Shown here one piece after another: positions 23,479 through 32,298 of a stretch of DNA of 64,000 nt. The DNA is taken from positions 1 to 64,000 of the forward strand of contig JBNKJP010000059.1 of assembly GCA_050291245.1 (NCBI GenBank), given 5' to 3'. The DNA comes from Thiodiazotropha sp050291245 (GTDB taxonomy: Bacteria > Pseudomonadota > Gammaproteobacteria > Chromatiales > Chromatiaceae). The notes beneath the pieces are model-generated. The model did not search any database, was not told the origin of the DNA, and saw nothing but the letters and a program-made list of their open reading frames with translations. A program made the position numbers and the translations under genes. The first letter of the stretch is position 1; each line of letters starts with the position of its first letter.

Positions 23479-25512
23479 ATGAGTAACCCTTTGTTAGACA
23501 TGCCCGGCCTGCCCACCTTCTCCAAAATCTCCCCGGACAAGGTGGAACCGGCCATCGATCAGTTGCTGAAGGAGAATCGAGCCCACATCGAACGACTGCT
23601 GAATCAGGATCAAAATCCGACCTGGGAAAACTTCATCGAACCCCTGGAAGAGGCGGACGACCGGCTCAGCCGTGCCTGGTCCCCGGTCAGTCACATGAAC
23701 TCGGTGGTCAACAATGACGCCCTGCGGGAGGTCTACAACGCCTGCCTCCCCAAACTCAGCGAATACGCCACCGAGATGGGTCAGAACAGCCGCCTCTGCG
23801 AGGCCTACAAGCAGGTCGCCCGCCAGGCGGAGGATCTGGATACCGCGCAACAGAAACTCCTCGACAACGCGCTGCTCGACTTCCGTCTCTCCGGCGTGGA
23901 CCTGCCGGAGGATAAGAAACAGCGTTACAAGGCAATCAGCCAGGAACTCTCCCGTCTAACCACTCGTTTCGAGGAGAACCTGCTCGACGCGACCCACGCC
24001 TGGAGCAAGCTCGTCACCGATCCACAGGCCCTGGCGGGACTGCCCGAATCCGCCCTGGCCCTGGCGCAACAGACCGCCACCCAGCGGGACCAGGAGGGTT
24101 GGCTGCTGACCCTGGAGTTCCCCTCCTACTACCCGGTGATGACCTACGCCGATGACCGGGCACTGCGTCAGGAACTCTATGAGGCCTACTCGACCCGGGC
24201 CTCGGAGTGCGGTCCTCATGGGGGACAGTGGGACAATACCGAGGTGATGGAACAGATCCTCAAACTACGCCATGAACAGGCCCTGCTGCTTGGTTTCAAC
24301 AACTTCGCGGAACGCTCCCTGGCACGCAAGATGGCCCGCTCCACGGACGAGGTGCTGGCGTTTCTCAACGACCTGGCACGACGCGCCCGTCCCCAGGCGG
24401 AACAGGAGCTTCAGGAGCTGCGGAATTTCGCCCGCAACGAATACGGCGTAACCGAGCTCGAGGCCTGGGACATCGGCTACTACGCGGAGAAGCTGCGCCA
24501 ATTCCGCTACGACATCAGCCAGGAGGAGCTCAAGCCCTACTTCCCGGAGACCCGGGTGGTGCCCGGCATGTTCGCCGTGGTGGAGCGGCTCTACGGCATC
24601 GATATCCGTCCGGTGGATGGGGTGGATACGTGGCATCCGGACGTGCGTTTCTACGAAATCCGCGACCGCAAGGGGCATCTGCGCGGCCAGTTCTATCTCG
24701 ACCTCTACGCACGGCCGAAAAAACGCGGCGGCGCCTGGATGGACGACTGCGCCACCCGCTTCTTCAGCGCTCGCATGGACCAGATCCCGGTCGCCTACCT
24801 GACCTGCAACTTCTCACCCCCGGTGGGCGACCAACCCGCCCTGTTCACCCATGAGGAGGTGCAGACCCTGTTCCACGAGTTCGGCCACGGCCTGCACCAT
24901 ATGCTCACCCTGATCGACTACCCCGGTGTGGCCGGCATCAACGGAGTGGCCTGGGACGCAGTGGAGTTGCCCAGTCAGTTCATGGAGAACTGGTGCTGGG
25001 AGAAAGAGGCTCTGCAACTGATCGCCGGGCATGTGGACGACGGGCGGCCCATCCCGGATGCACTGTATGATCGTATGTACGCGGCGAAGAATTTCCAGTC
25101 CGCCATGCAGATGGCGCGTCAGCTGGAGTTCTCCCTGTTCGATTTCCGCATCCACCAGGAGTACGACCCGACCCGGGGCGGGCGTATCTATGAGATCCTC
25201 GCAGAGGTGCGCGAACAGGTGGCAGTGGTACACCCGCCGGCCTGGAACCGCTTCCCCCACGGGTTTTCTCACATCTTCGCCGGTGGCTATGCGGCGGGCT
25301 ACTACAGCTACAAGTGGGCGGAGGTGCTCTCTGCCGACGCCTTCTCCCGATTCGAGGAGGAAGGGATCTTCAGCCCGGAAGCGGGCGAGGACTTTCTCCA
25401 TGAGATCCTGGAACAGGGTGGTTCCCGGGATGCCATGGAACTGTTCGTAGCCTTCCGCGGCCGCGAACCGCAAATCGAGCCGCTGCTGCGCCATAGTGGC
25501 ATTACGGGGTAG
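23479..25512 (+). CDS. prlC: Oligopeptidase A (M3 zinc metallopeptidase)
   Basis: Cytoplasmic peptidase that degrades short peptides, including cleaved signal peptides. ATG 23479 (MSNPLLDMPGLPTF) matches the family N-terminus and gives 677 residues, the usual length; an 18-residue extension to 23425 is not needed. The zinc motif is HEFGHGLHH, with the third ligand Glu in the following WDAVELPSQFMENW segment, and GFSHIFAGGYAAGYYSYKWAEVL near the C-terminus is typical of M3A enzymes. It is monocistronic, with a REP doublet upstream and a hairpin downstream. Confidence 0.97.
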   Translation: MSNPLLDMPGLPTFSKISPDKVEPAIDQLLKENRAHIERLLNQDQNPTWENFIEPLEEADDRLSRAWSPVSHMNSVVNNDALREVYNACLPKLSEYATEMGQNSRLCEAYKQVARQAEDLDTAQQKLLDNALLDFRLSGVDLPEDKKQRYKAISQELSRLTTRFEENLLDATHAWSKLVTDPQALAGLPESALALAQQTATQRDQEGWLLTLEFPSYYPVMTYADDRALRQELYEAYSTRASECGPHGGQWDNTEVMEQILKLRHEQALLLGFNNFAERSLARKMARSTDEVLAFLNDLARRARPQAEQELQELRNFARNEYGVTELEAWDIGYYAEKLRQFRYDISQEELKPYFPETRVVPGMFAVVERLYGIDIRPVDGVDTWHPDVRFYEIRDRKGHLRGQFYLDLYARPKKRGGAWMDDCATRFFSARMDQIPVAYLTCNFSPPVGDQPALFTHEEVQTLFHEFGHGLHHMLTLIDYPGVAGINGVAWDAVELPSQFMENWCWEKEALQLIAGHVDDGRPIPDALYDRMYAAKNFQSAMQMARQLEFSLFDFRIHQEYDPTRGGRIYEILAEVREQVAVVHPPAWNRFPHGFSHIFAGGYAAGYYSYKWAEVLSADAFSRFEEEGIFSPEAGEDFLHEILEQGGSRDAMELFVAFRGREPQIEPLLRHSGITG

Positions 25513-25541
25513 CCGGAGAAAAAATCCGCCAATAAAAAACC

Positions 25542-25562
25542 GGGTGACGTGAAACGTCACCC
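25542..25562 (-). terminator. Hairpin between prlC and the RdgB-like gene
   Basis: A perfect 9-bp stem (GGGTGACGT/ACGTCACCC) with a 3-nt loop lies 29 bp past the prlC stop. On the minus strand it is followed by GGTTTTTTATT, so its strict orientation suits leftward transcription from the RdgB-like gene, 315 bp away; on the plus strand only the stem is available to prlC. Confidence 0.7.
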
Positions 25563-25876
25563 TGGGTTGGCAAGCCAGATGCCGAGCGCATCATAACCCC
25601 AACCAACACCACCTAAGTCAACTTCCGCAAGTTCTGATGCTCATCGCTGCCGCTCCTCACTTTTCTGACCGTGTCATCTATAAGCTATAGAAATACCCAC
25701 TAAACCAGTCAAGCAAAACACCGGGATTAATCCGATAGGGAAAGTGGGGGAGTTTGGGCGGCGCCTCATTAAATGACTGGAACCAACCCCTCTCCCGGAC
25801 AGGAACAAACCAGACCGGGCAGCATCACCGGGAGCCCGAGGATGACCGAAAACCAACGCGGTATCCGCGCAACCCG

Positions 25877-26491
25877 TCAAGAGCGGTTTGATAGCTTATG
25901 CAATAGTTTTTTTAGCGCCTGCCCGCGATGACTAAGACCTTGTCTTGCATCCTGATCAAGCTGGGTTAAAGTGCAATTGCGGTTCGGCAGATAGAAGACA
26001 GATTCGTACCCAAAACCATTCACACTTTGGGGTTCTAAGCCTATTCGCCCCTCACAGGTTCCTTGACAAATCACCGGCGCAGGATCTTCCGAGTGGCACA
26101 TATAGACCATGAAGCATTGAAATCGCGCCGTGCGCCGAGCGTTCGGAACCCCCTCCAGATACTCCAGAAGCTTGATTACATTCTCCCTCTCGCTCGCCCC
26201 AGGACCGACAAATCGAGAGGAATAGATACCCGGCGCGCCATTAAGTGCATCAACCTCGATACCCGAATCACCCGCAATAGCCGGGAGTCCGGTATAACTG
26301 GAAAGATGACGCGCCTTTTTGATCGCGTTTTCAACAAAACTCAACCCGTCCTCGGCAACACTCGGTATTTTGAATGCTTTTTGCGGTATGACAACGATCC
26401 CGGAATCGGCTAGCAGTTGGTCAAATTCCTGAATCTCATCGGACCATTCACCGGCAAGCGCGATCTTTTCACCGATACGATACCCTACCAT
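25877..26491 (-). CDS. RdgB/HAM1-like nucleotide pyrophosphatase homologue, atypical N-terminus
   Basis: This 204-residue protein clearly belongs to the ITPase/RdgB family: AGDSGIEVDALNGAPGIYSSRF, GFGYESVFYLP and LSHRGQALKKLL match the family's conserved blocks and retain the catalytic Asp. However, the N-terminal triphosphate-binding motif (T-x-N-x-x-K) is replaced by ALAGEWSDEIQEF, and GFGYDP has become GFGYES. It may have an altered substrate or be inactive. True RdgB hydrolyses dITP/XTP. The gene is isolated: a 510-bp AT-rich gap separates it from the divergent LuxR gene, and a housekeeping rdgB would usually sit beside hemW or metW. It is probably a second copy. Confidence 0.78.
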   Translation of the reverse strand: MVGYRIGEKIALAGEWSDEIQEFDQLLADSGIVVIPQKAFKIPSVAEDGLSFVENAIKKARHLSSYTGLPAIAGDSGIEVDALNGAPGIYSSRFVGPGASERENVIKLLEYLEGVPNARRTARFQCFMVYMCHSEDPAPVICQGTCEGRIGLEPQSVNGFGYESVFYLPNRNCTLTQLDQDARQGLSHRGQALKKLLHKLSNRS

Positions 26492-27001
26492 ACCGAAGCA
26501 CCCGATCGACAGTCCAGCACTGACCCGTTCGTCCGAATAGCCGAAAAGCGCGTTAATAGCTTATGCACGTCATGTATTCTTAATTTCATGATGATAGATC
26601 ACTTTTTACTTTTAATGGTTTGGCGAAACACTGATAGCCCTTGTTACGATACAAATTCAGGTTGAAATAAACAGAGTATTTTCTAACCACTCAAGACAAC
26701 CCAAAGCGGAATAATTGGTTATTTTTTCTCACATATCTGTAACGTGACAAGTATGGAAAATAGGTATTAATTAATCACAAGGCATATATTTCTATTGATT
26801 TAGTGCATCCCTACTTAATCTTCCACCCATTGGCCACCCAAGCGGATCAAACACAATCATTACGTTGTTTAATAACACTATGTGATTGATCAATGTTTTC
26901 ACAGAACTTATAAATCTGTAAGATCCGTCAACACACACAACTCTATGAAGATATATATTTAGCGACCGATTACAACTTCATAAGAGTCTGGAAGATTAAC
27001 T
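26492..27001. other. 510-bp AT-rich intergenic region
   Basis: It separates the divergent RdgB-like and LuxR-type genes and must hold both promoters. No ORF is convincing. An imperfect dyad CTTATAAATCTGTAAG (26907-26922; 12 of 16 positions symmetrical) lies about 80 bp upstream of the LuxR start. AATAGCTTATGCA-type sequence at about 26553 repeats one near 25890. Confidence 0.5.
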
Positions 27002-27781
27002 TTGAACAAGAAAAATCACATCTTAGAATTGTTCAATAAGGCCAATGATGTAAGCAGTCTCAGAATCGCATTTAATACGCTTGCAGGATATATCGCACCG
27101 GGAGATGATTTTTATTTTTGTTATATCCAGATGTTTTTCAATAGCCTGGAGCAGCCGATGAGTTTTCTGCACAATCTGCTGCCGGAAAACTGGCGACAGG
27201 TATATGCGAGCAAGAACTATCATACAATCGATCCATCATGGGCGCATGCCAGAAGATCGGTTCTACCGTTTTATTGGTCGGATCTCACCCAGGATTTCCT
27301 TACAAATCAGCAGCAGTCCATGGTCGCCGATGCACAACGCCATGGACTATGCAGTGGCGTTCTCTTGCCATTCCACGGTTGGGCAGGCTTCTCTCTACTC
27401 TGGGTAATGTCCCGCTTACCAGAGTCCGATATTCGCCAAGAACTGGACCAGTTTAAATATCACGCCTGGAATATCTATCCGTACCTGTTCGAGGCAACAA
27501 GCCGGGTTATTTTCAATAACCTTTCAAATCTATCCCGGCGAGAAACCGAATGCCTATACTGGGCGGCCGAAGGGATGAATACGGAGCAAATCAGTGATCA
27601 GCTTTTTATTGCAACCGTAACGGTTGAGAAACATATCAAACACGCATGTCAAAAATTGAACGCAAAAAACAGAGGCCACGCCGTGCGCATCGCACGGGAC
27701 ATTGGCGTTTTCAAACCTAACGAAAAATCATTTCGATCGAGCAGCAAATTTAATGAACGAGACAAAATCCATTCAATATGA
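27002..27781 (+). CDS. LuxR-family regulator with autoinducer-binding domain (LuxR solo)
   Basis: The product has 259 residues from a TTG start (GGAAG about 10 bp upstream). The N-terminal half (about 15-165) is an autoinducer-binding domain in which the six residues conserved among AHL receptors can be picked out: W64, Y68, D77, P78, W92 and G115. The C-terminal LuxR helix-turn-helix (about 180-245) carries LSRRETECLYWAAEGMNTEQIS and VEKHIKHACQKLNAKNR. No luxI-type synthase is present in the window, so it is a solo here. Its 3' end overlaps the start of the thioesterase gene by 29 bp, implying cotranscription. It may sense AHLs from itself or neighbours. Confidence 0.9.
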   Translation: MNKKNHILELFNKANDVSSLRIAFNTLAGYIAPGDDFYFCYIQMFFNSLEQPMSFLHNLLPENWRQVYASKNYHTIDPSWAHARRSVLPFYWSDLTQDFLTNQQQSMVADAQRHGLCSGVLLPFHGWAGFSLLWVMSRLPESDIRQELDQFKYHAWNIYPYLFEATSRVIFNNLSNLSRRETECLYWAAEGMNTEQISDQLFIATVTVEKHIKHACQKLNAKNRGHAVRIARDIGVFKPNEKSFRSSSKFNERDKIHSI

Positions 27782-28169
27782 AAGAAGAATCTACTACGCA
27801 GATACCGATATCGCGGGGGTCGTTTATCATGCCAACTATCTACGTTTCTTTGAGGAGGCCAGAACAGAATATTTACGCACTTTAGGCTTTAACCAATCAA
27901 CCCTGAAGAATGAAGTGGGCGTTTTGATTCTGGTAAGAAACATCTATCAGATAGACTATATTGGCGCTGCGAAACTGGACGATCTGCTCACTATTGAATG
28001 CCAGGTAACCGAAGTCACCAAGGCATCCGTCAAAATGCGGCAAAGCGCCAGGTTCAGGGGAACGGAGCAAATCCTTGTTACCGCGGAGCTGAGATTGATC
28101 TGTGTCTCCGCGGAGAGCTTCAAACCCGTGCGATTACCGGTAGCCATAAAAGAAAAACTCGAACTGTAG
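27753..28169 (+). CDS. ybgC: YbgC/FcbC-type acyl-CoA thioesterase
   Basis: The start at 27753 gives 138 residues, the usual hotdog-fold length, and places ERRIYYADTDIAGVVYHANYLRFFEEARTEYL at the N-terminus. The Asp in YADTDIAGVVYH is the catalytic residue of 4-hydroxybenzoyl-CoA thioesterase-like enzymes. YbgC usually lies in the tol-pal cluster; here it instead overlaps the LuxR gene by 29 bp, so this is likely to be a paralogue with a different acyl-CoA substrate. The gene could supply or remove acyl groups relevant to the signal sensed by LuxR, but this is speculation. Confidence 0.85.
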   Translation: MNETKSIQYERRIYYADTDIAGVVYHANYLRFFEEARTEYLRTLGFNQSTLKNEVGVLILVRNIYQIDYIGAAKLDDLLTIECQVTEVTKASVKMRQSARFRGTEQILVTAELRLICVSAESFKPVRLPVAIKEKLEL

Positions 28170-28238
28170 GTGAGATCCACTCTTTTGGCCTGGTTCGTAA
28201 ACGACAGGTGTAGAACCTATCCGTTACCCCCTCTCACT

Positions 28239-28348
28239 CGTTCCCGCGCTCTGCGTGGGAATGCAGACATTGGTTTGTTTGCCATCTCAAACCTGATCAA
28301 TACGACGTAACTTAGGTATGCGTTCCCACGCGAAGCGTGGGAACGAGA
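28239..28348. repeat. REP-like doublet
   Basis: Palindromes at about 28240-28262 (TTCCCGCGCTCTGCGTGGGAA) and 28321-28343 (GTTCCCACGCGAAGCGTGGGAAC) face each other between the convergent thioesterase and permease genes. Confidence 0.8.
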
Positions 28349-28355
28349 TCCTAAC

Positions 28356-29669
28356 TCACACGGAGAGGAACAGGTCAAAGAATAACCAGTAGACAAGGCT
28401 CGCCAGCACCAAACCGAACAGCATTACCGGCATCCCCGTACGCAGCCAGTCCAAAGGCGTGATTCGCGCCTCGGGCATACCGCTCTTTTCCGACTCGGAC
28501 ACTGCGATGATGTTCGCCGTCGCCCCCAGATGGGTACCGTTGCCCCCCAGTCCCACCCCGAGGGCCAGGGCCCACCACAAGGGCGCGATATTCACTCCGC
28601 TGACTTCCAGACCGAGGATGATGGGTATCATGGTAACAGTGAAGGGGATGTTATCCACCACCGCGCTCAGCAGAGCGGCCACCCACATCAACATCAGTCC
28701 GGTGACCAGCAGTTTGCCGGGATCCTCGGCCAGCATGCCCAACTCCTCACCCAGCAGTTCCAACAGACCGGAGGACTCCACCCCGCCAACGATCATGAAC
28801 AGGGCGGCGAAAAAAAACAGCACCGACCAGTTGACGGAACTGAACAGTGACTCCATGTCCGGGCGCATCAGCAACAGGGCGATACACAGACCGATGAAGG
28901 AGGCGTATGCCGGCAGGATATGCAGGCTGTGATGAATGAAGAACAGCAGGATGACCACCACCAGGGCGAGCAGAATCCGCTTCAGACCTTTCATGTCCTT
29001 AATCGCATGGGTGTCCACCAGGCGACGCGGGTCCTCGACGGTCTGGGACAGGGGCACACGAAACAGAAACAGGATCATCGCCACGGTACCGACCCAGACC
29101 AACAGCACGGGCAGGCCCATGTGAATCAGGAAGGCGTTGAAATTGATGCCTCCCGCGCTGCCGATCATCAGATTGGGCGGGTCACCCACCAGTGTTGCGG
29201 CTCCGCCGATGTTCGACAGCATCGCTTCCGCCATCAGATAGGGCATCGGGTTAATCTTTAACAGGCGACAGATCAGCACCGTGAGCGGCGCAAATACGAT
29301 GACCGTGGTGACGTTATCCAGGATCATACTGATCAGACTCACCGCCATGCTCAGATAGATCAGCAACAGCTTGGGGTTGCCCCGGGCCCAGTGAGTAATG
29401 TGAACGGCCGCGAAGTCGAATGCGCCGGTGGGTCTGAGCAAAGCAACCAGCATCATCATGGCCGCCAATAACAGGATGGTGTTTGCATCCACCGAGAGAA
29501 TCGCTGCCTCCTGACTGTAAAAGCCGAACCCCATACCCACGCCTATCATCGCCACCGCACCGAGCAAAGCCGCGGTGGTCCGATGCAGCACCTCGGTGAA
29601 AATCAGCACATAAGAGACCGCGAGCACGGCGGCGGAGACCCACATTTCCAGAGTGATCTGATCATGCAT
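28356..29669 (-). CDS. ArsB/NhaD-family ion permease
   Basis: A 437-residue polytopic inner-membrane protein with about 11-12 hydrophobic helices. It carries the ion-transporter-superfamily signatures SMILDNVTTVIVFAPLT and LSNIGGAATLVGDPPNLMIGS in the first half, and VVDNIPFTVTMIPII and GLGGNGTHLGATANIIAVS in the second, the two inverted repeat halves. Members move arsenite, sodium/protons or dicarboxylates; the substrate cannot be decided from this sequence. It follows the CBS-domain gene after 50 bp, and CBS domains often gate such transporters, so the two are likely to be cotranscribed with ttcA. Confidence 0.88.
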   Translation of the reverse strand: MHDQITLEMWVSAAVLAVSYVLIFTEVLHRTTAALLGAVAMIGVGMGFGFYSQEAAILSVDANTILLLAAMMMLVALLRPTGAFDFAAVHITHWARGNPKLLLIYLSMAVSLISMILDNVTTVIVFAPLTVLICRLLKINPMPYLMAEAMLSNIGGAATLVGDPPNLMIGSAGGINFNAFLIHMGLPVLLVWVGTVAMILFLFRVPLSQTVEDPRRLVDTHAIKDMKGLKRILLALVVVILLFFIHHSLHILPAYASFIGLCIALLLMRPDMESLFSSVNWSVLFFFAALFMIVGGVESSGLLELLGEELGMLAEDPGKLLVTGLMLMWVAALLSAVVDNIPFTVTMIPIILGLEVSGVNIAPLWWALALGVGLGGNGTHLGATANIIAVSESEKSGMPEARITPLDWLRTGMPVMLFGLVLASLVYWLFFDLFLSV

Positions 29670-29719
29670 GGAGCACTACCTTTAAAAATTCCGTTTTATT
29701 GCGTGCCGAACCGACCGGT

Positions 29720-30178
29720 TCAATCGATACAGCATTTCTTGTCCACCAGGGCCCGGGCGATGCTCATGCGTGTCACTACGCCCTGGTAGTCACCCGCTTC
29801 TGAAACGAACAGATATTCGGTACCAAACTGTTCCATGATCGCCAGGGCCTTGATTGCCTGAAAATGGGGTGCGAGCTGTATGGCATCCGGAAACAGAAAC
29901 TCCTCCACAGGCCGCTCCATCAACTGCTCGGCACGGATATGCGGAAAATCCAGGTGCTCGATGTCATCCCCGAGCAGGTGCGCGCCCTGCAGGATGTCAT
30001 CCGGAATGCAGCACAACAGAAACAGATGGCGCAGGGAGAACCGGCCGTTCAATTGACCCTCCGCATCGACGAAGGGGATACCGGGCACATTCCGGTCAAC
30101 GCACTCCCGCATCGCATCGCCAACCTTCATGCCGGGGCGCGCCACCCGGGTGGGAATGGAAACATGTATGATTTTCAT
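29720..30178 (-). CDS. CBS-domain protein
   Basis: 152 residues with two CBS motifs: the first around VGDAMRECVDRNVPGIPFVDAEGQLNGRFSLRHL, the second around LAPHFQAIKALAIMEQFGTEYLFVSEAGDYQGVVTRMSIARAL. CBS pairs bind adenine nucleotides and regulate partner proteins. Its ATG overlaps the stop of the TtcA gene (ATGA), so it is translationally coupled. The downstream permease is the probable partner. Confidence 0.85.
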   Translation of the reverse strand: MKIIHVSIPTRVARPGMKVGDAMRECVDRNVPGIPFVDAEGQLNGRFSLRHLFLLCCIPDDILQGAHLLGDDIEHLDFPHIRAEQLMERPVEEFLFPDAIQLAPHFQAIKALAIMEQFGTEYLFVSEAGDYQGVVTRMSIARALVDKKCCID

Positions 30179-30909
30179 GAGGGTATTTCATCCATCAAGG
30201 GTTTCATTGCATGCAGCATGTTGGCAAACAGGTGGCGGTTGTTGCGCTCTTCCCGTGCCAGCATCTGTTTCATATAGGCCCGCTGGGTAGGCTTGGTAAA
30301 ACAGGCGGGACAACTGTCGGGAACCACCGGCAACCCGGCCTGCACCGCGAAGGCCGAGGTCTGGGTCTCCCGACAGTAGGCCAGGGGACGGATGATCCGG
30401 ATATCTCCGGCATCGTTCAGATAGTGCGCCTTCATGGTACGCAATTGACCGCCATGAAACAGGGACATCATCAGACTCTCCGCCAGATCGTCCAGGTGTT
30501 GCGCCAGGGCGAGCACATTGTAGCCTTCGCTCCGGCAGGTGGTGTACATAATGCCCCGTTTCATGCGTGCGCAGTAGGCGCAGAATGAATCCCCGGACAT
30601 GTTCTCCCGGGCCTCCTCCATGATCGATTGCTCCTGGTAGAACCAGGGCACACCCAGATGATCGTAATAGGCCTTCAGGGGTTCCGGATCGAAGCCCTCG
30701 ATGCGCGGATCCACGGTAATCACACCCAGTTCGAAACGCACCGGCGCGTAGCTTTGCAGGTGCCGCAACACCTGTAACAGGGTCAGTGAATCCTTGCCGC
30801 CGGAGACACCGAGCAGGATGCGGTCGCCATCGCGGATCTGCCGGAAATCGGCGATGCATCGTCCGACTTTACGCAACAGGGATTTTGGAGGTTTAACAAC
30901 ATCAGACAT
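30175..30909 (-). CDS. ttcA: TtcA-family tRNA 2-thiocytidine biosynthesis protein
   Basis: Predicted ATP- and Fe-S-dependent enzyme that thiolates C32 of tRNA. The 244-residue sequence has the PP-loop GVSGGKDSLTLLQVL (SGGKDS at 36-41), the FCAYCARMKRG cluster-binding pair and a further CPAC motif near residue 210. HLDDLAESLMMSLFHGGQLRTM is typical of TtcA. It is shorter than the roughly 300-residue E. coli enzyme, mostly at the C-terminus, so a related member of the family remains possible. It starts the unit ttcA-CBS-permease. Confidence 0.88.
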   Translation of the reverse strand: MSDVVKPPKSLLRKVGRCIADFRQIRDGDRILLGVSGGKDSLTLLQVLRHLQSYAPVRFELGVITVDPRIEGFDPEPLKAYYDHLGVPWFYQEQSIMEEARENMSGDSFCAYCARMKRGIMYTTCRSEGYNVLALAQHLDDLAESLMMSLFHGGQLRTMKAHYLNDAGDIRIIRPLAYCRETQTSAFAVQAGLPVVPDSCPACFTKPTQRAYMKQMLAREERNNRHLFANMLHAMKPLMDEIPS

Positions 30910-31080
30910 TGGCCCATTGTGACATGAAGCCCAGGGATCACCAATCCAAGCAAAGACCGGTATGAGGGTCTACACTAAGCAATAACCATGTCATAGGCTG
31001 TGTTAACGCGCACCCGGATGTTACAGGTTATCGTCAACCATCCCTGCAGGGTACCCTGCCAAACCACCATAAAAAACACC

Positions 31081-32298
31081 ATGTCAGACACCCCACGCCC
31101 CAGAATCCTGTTTGTTGACAGTGACCCGAACCAGCTCCAATCCCTCGAACAGTCCTTGCATGATCTCAAAGACCGGTGGGAGTTAATGTTTGTCCAGCAT
31201 GCCCGCAGCGCCCTTGAGACCCTTGAGCGGGAACCCGTGGATATCGTGGTTTCCGAAACACAGCTCGACGGCATGGACGGACCGACCCTGTTCAAAGAGA
31301 TACAGTCCCGCCACCCCGCCACCATAAGACTGCTGTTTTCCGCTGAGACCCAGCAGTCCCCGGTCCGTGAGGTGGTCCATCATGCCCATCAATTCATCAC
31401 CAAGCCCTGTGACACCCAGCACCTGATCGACATCCTCGAACGGATGATCCGCCTGGGGGCCCTGCTGGATAATCCCGCAATAGCGAGTCTGGTCGGTAGC
31501 CTGGGGTCATTGGCGAGCCTTCCGACGGTTTACCAACAACTGGTCCAGGCCCTGCAATCCGATGACACCACCCTGGCGGAAATCGGACGCATCGTCAGTC
31601 AGGATATGGGCATGACCACCAAGCTGCTGCAATTGGTCAACTCGGCCTTTTTCGGTCTGCGGCGCAAGATCACTTCCCCCGAACAGGCAGTCAGCCTGCT
31701 GGGCATCGACACGATCTCCAGTCTGGTCCTCGGCGCCAGTGTGTTTTCGCAACTCGACCCGCAGGTGATCGAAGCCTTTGAACTCGATCGGCTTTGGCGT
31801 CACAGCCAAGCCGTTTCATCCCTGATCCGCCGGCTGGGACAGGATATGGGCCTCAGCCGGCCGCAACTGGAGATTCCGGTCATGGCCGGATTGCTCCACG
31901 ATCTGGGTAAACTGATCCTGGCGAGCCGAAACGGTGAAGAGTATCAGCGTATCGTGACACAGGCGAAAACCCAGGCCGTGCCCCTGTATGAAGCGGAAGC
32001 CGAGGCACTCTGGTGCCACCACGCCACCATCGGCGCCTATCTGATGGGACTCTGGGGATTGCCTCTGGAAGCCGTGGAGGCGGTGGCCGATCATCACAGC
32101 CCCGACCGGCAAAGCATGGAGCAGAGCGGTAAACTGCTGGTATTCGCGGCCAACCAACTGTACCACGGCATCGCCGATCCCGAGGGAAGCGGCGATTCAG
32201 CCCTCCCTGACGGGCCACTCAAGTCGCTGCTTGGTGAATCGGTATATGATCGCTGGCTGAAGATCACACAAGAGTTCCTTGATGGGCAAACCGACTGA
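31081..32298 (+). CDS. Response-regulator-like HDOD protein
   Basis: 405 residues from ATG 31081. Residues 7-120 form a receiver fold (ILFVDSDPN..., final FITKPCD with the conserved Lys), but the phosphorylated Asp is replaced by Glu (E59 in IVVSETQLDGMDG). Residues about 150-345 are an HDOD domain, including HDLGKLILA and the DHH of VADHHSP. HDOD proteins act in signalling without known catalysis. The 3' end overlaps the next response-regulator gene by 17 bp, so they are cotranscribed. The start lacks an obvious ribosome site; ATG 31018 is an alternative. Confidence 0.88.
   Translation: MSDTPRPRILFVDSDPNQLQSLEQSLHDLKDRWELMFVQHARSALETLEREPVDIVVSETQLDGMDGPTLFKEIQSRHPATIRLLFSAETQQSPVREVVHHAHQFITKPCDTQHLIDILERMIRLGALLDNPAIASLVGSLGSLASLPTVYQQLVQALQSDDTTLAEIGRIVSQDMGMTTKLLQLVNSAFFGLRRKITSPEQAVSLLGIDTISSLVLGASVFSQLDPQVIEAFELDRLWRHSQAVSSLIRRLGQDMGLSRPQLEIPVMAGLLHDLGKLILASRNGEEYQRIVTQAKTQAVPLYEAEAEALWCHHATIGAYLMGLWGLPLEAVEAVADHHSPDRQSMEQSGKLLVFAANQLYHGIADPEGSGDSALPDGPLKSLLGESVYDRWLKITQEFLDGQTD

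Noticed and set aside
26907..26922. lux-box-like operator CTTATAAATCTGTAAG upstream of the LuxR gene.
   Set aside because: Only 12 of 16 positions are symmetrical in AT-rich DNA and it does not resemble known lux boxes closely.
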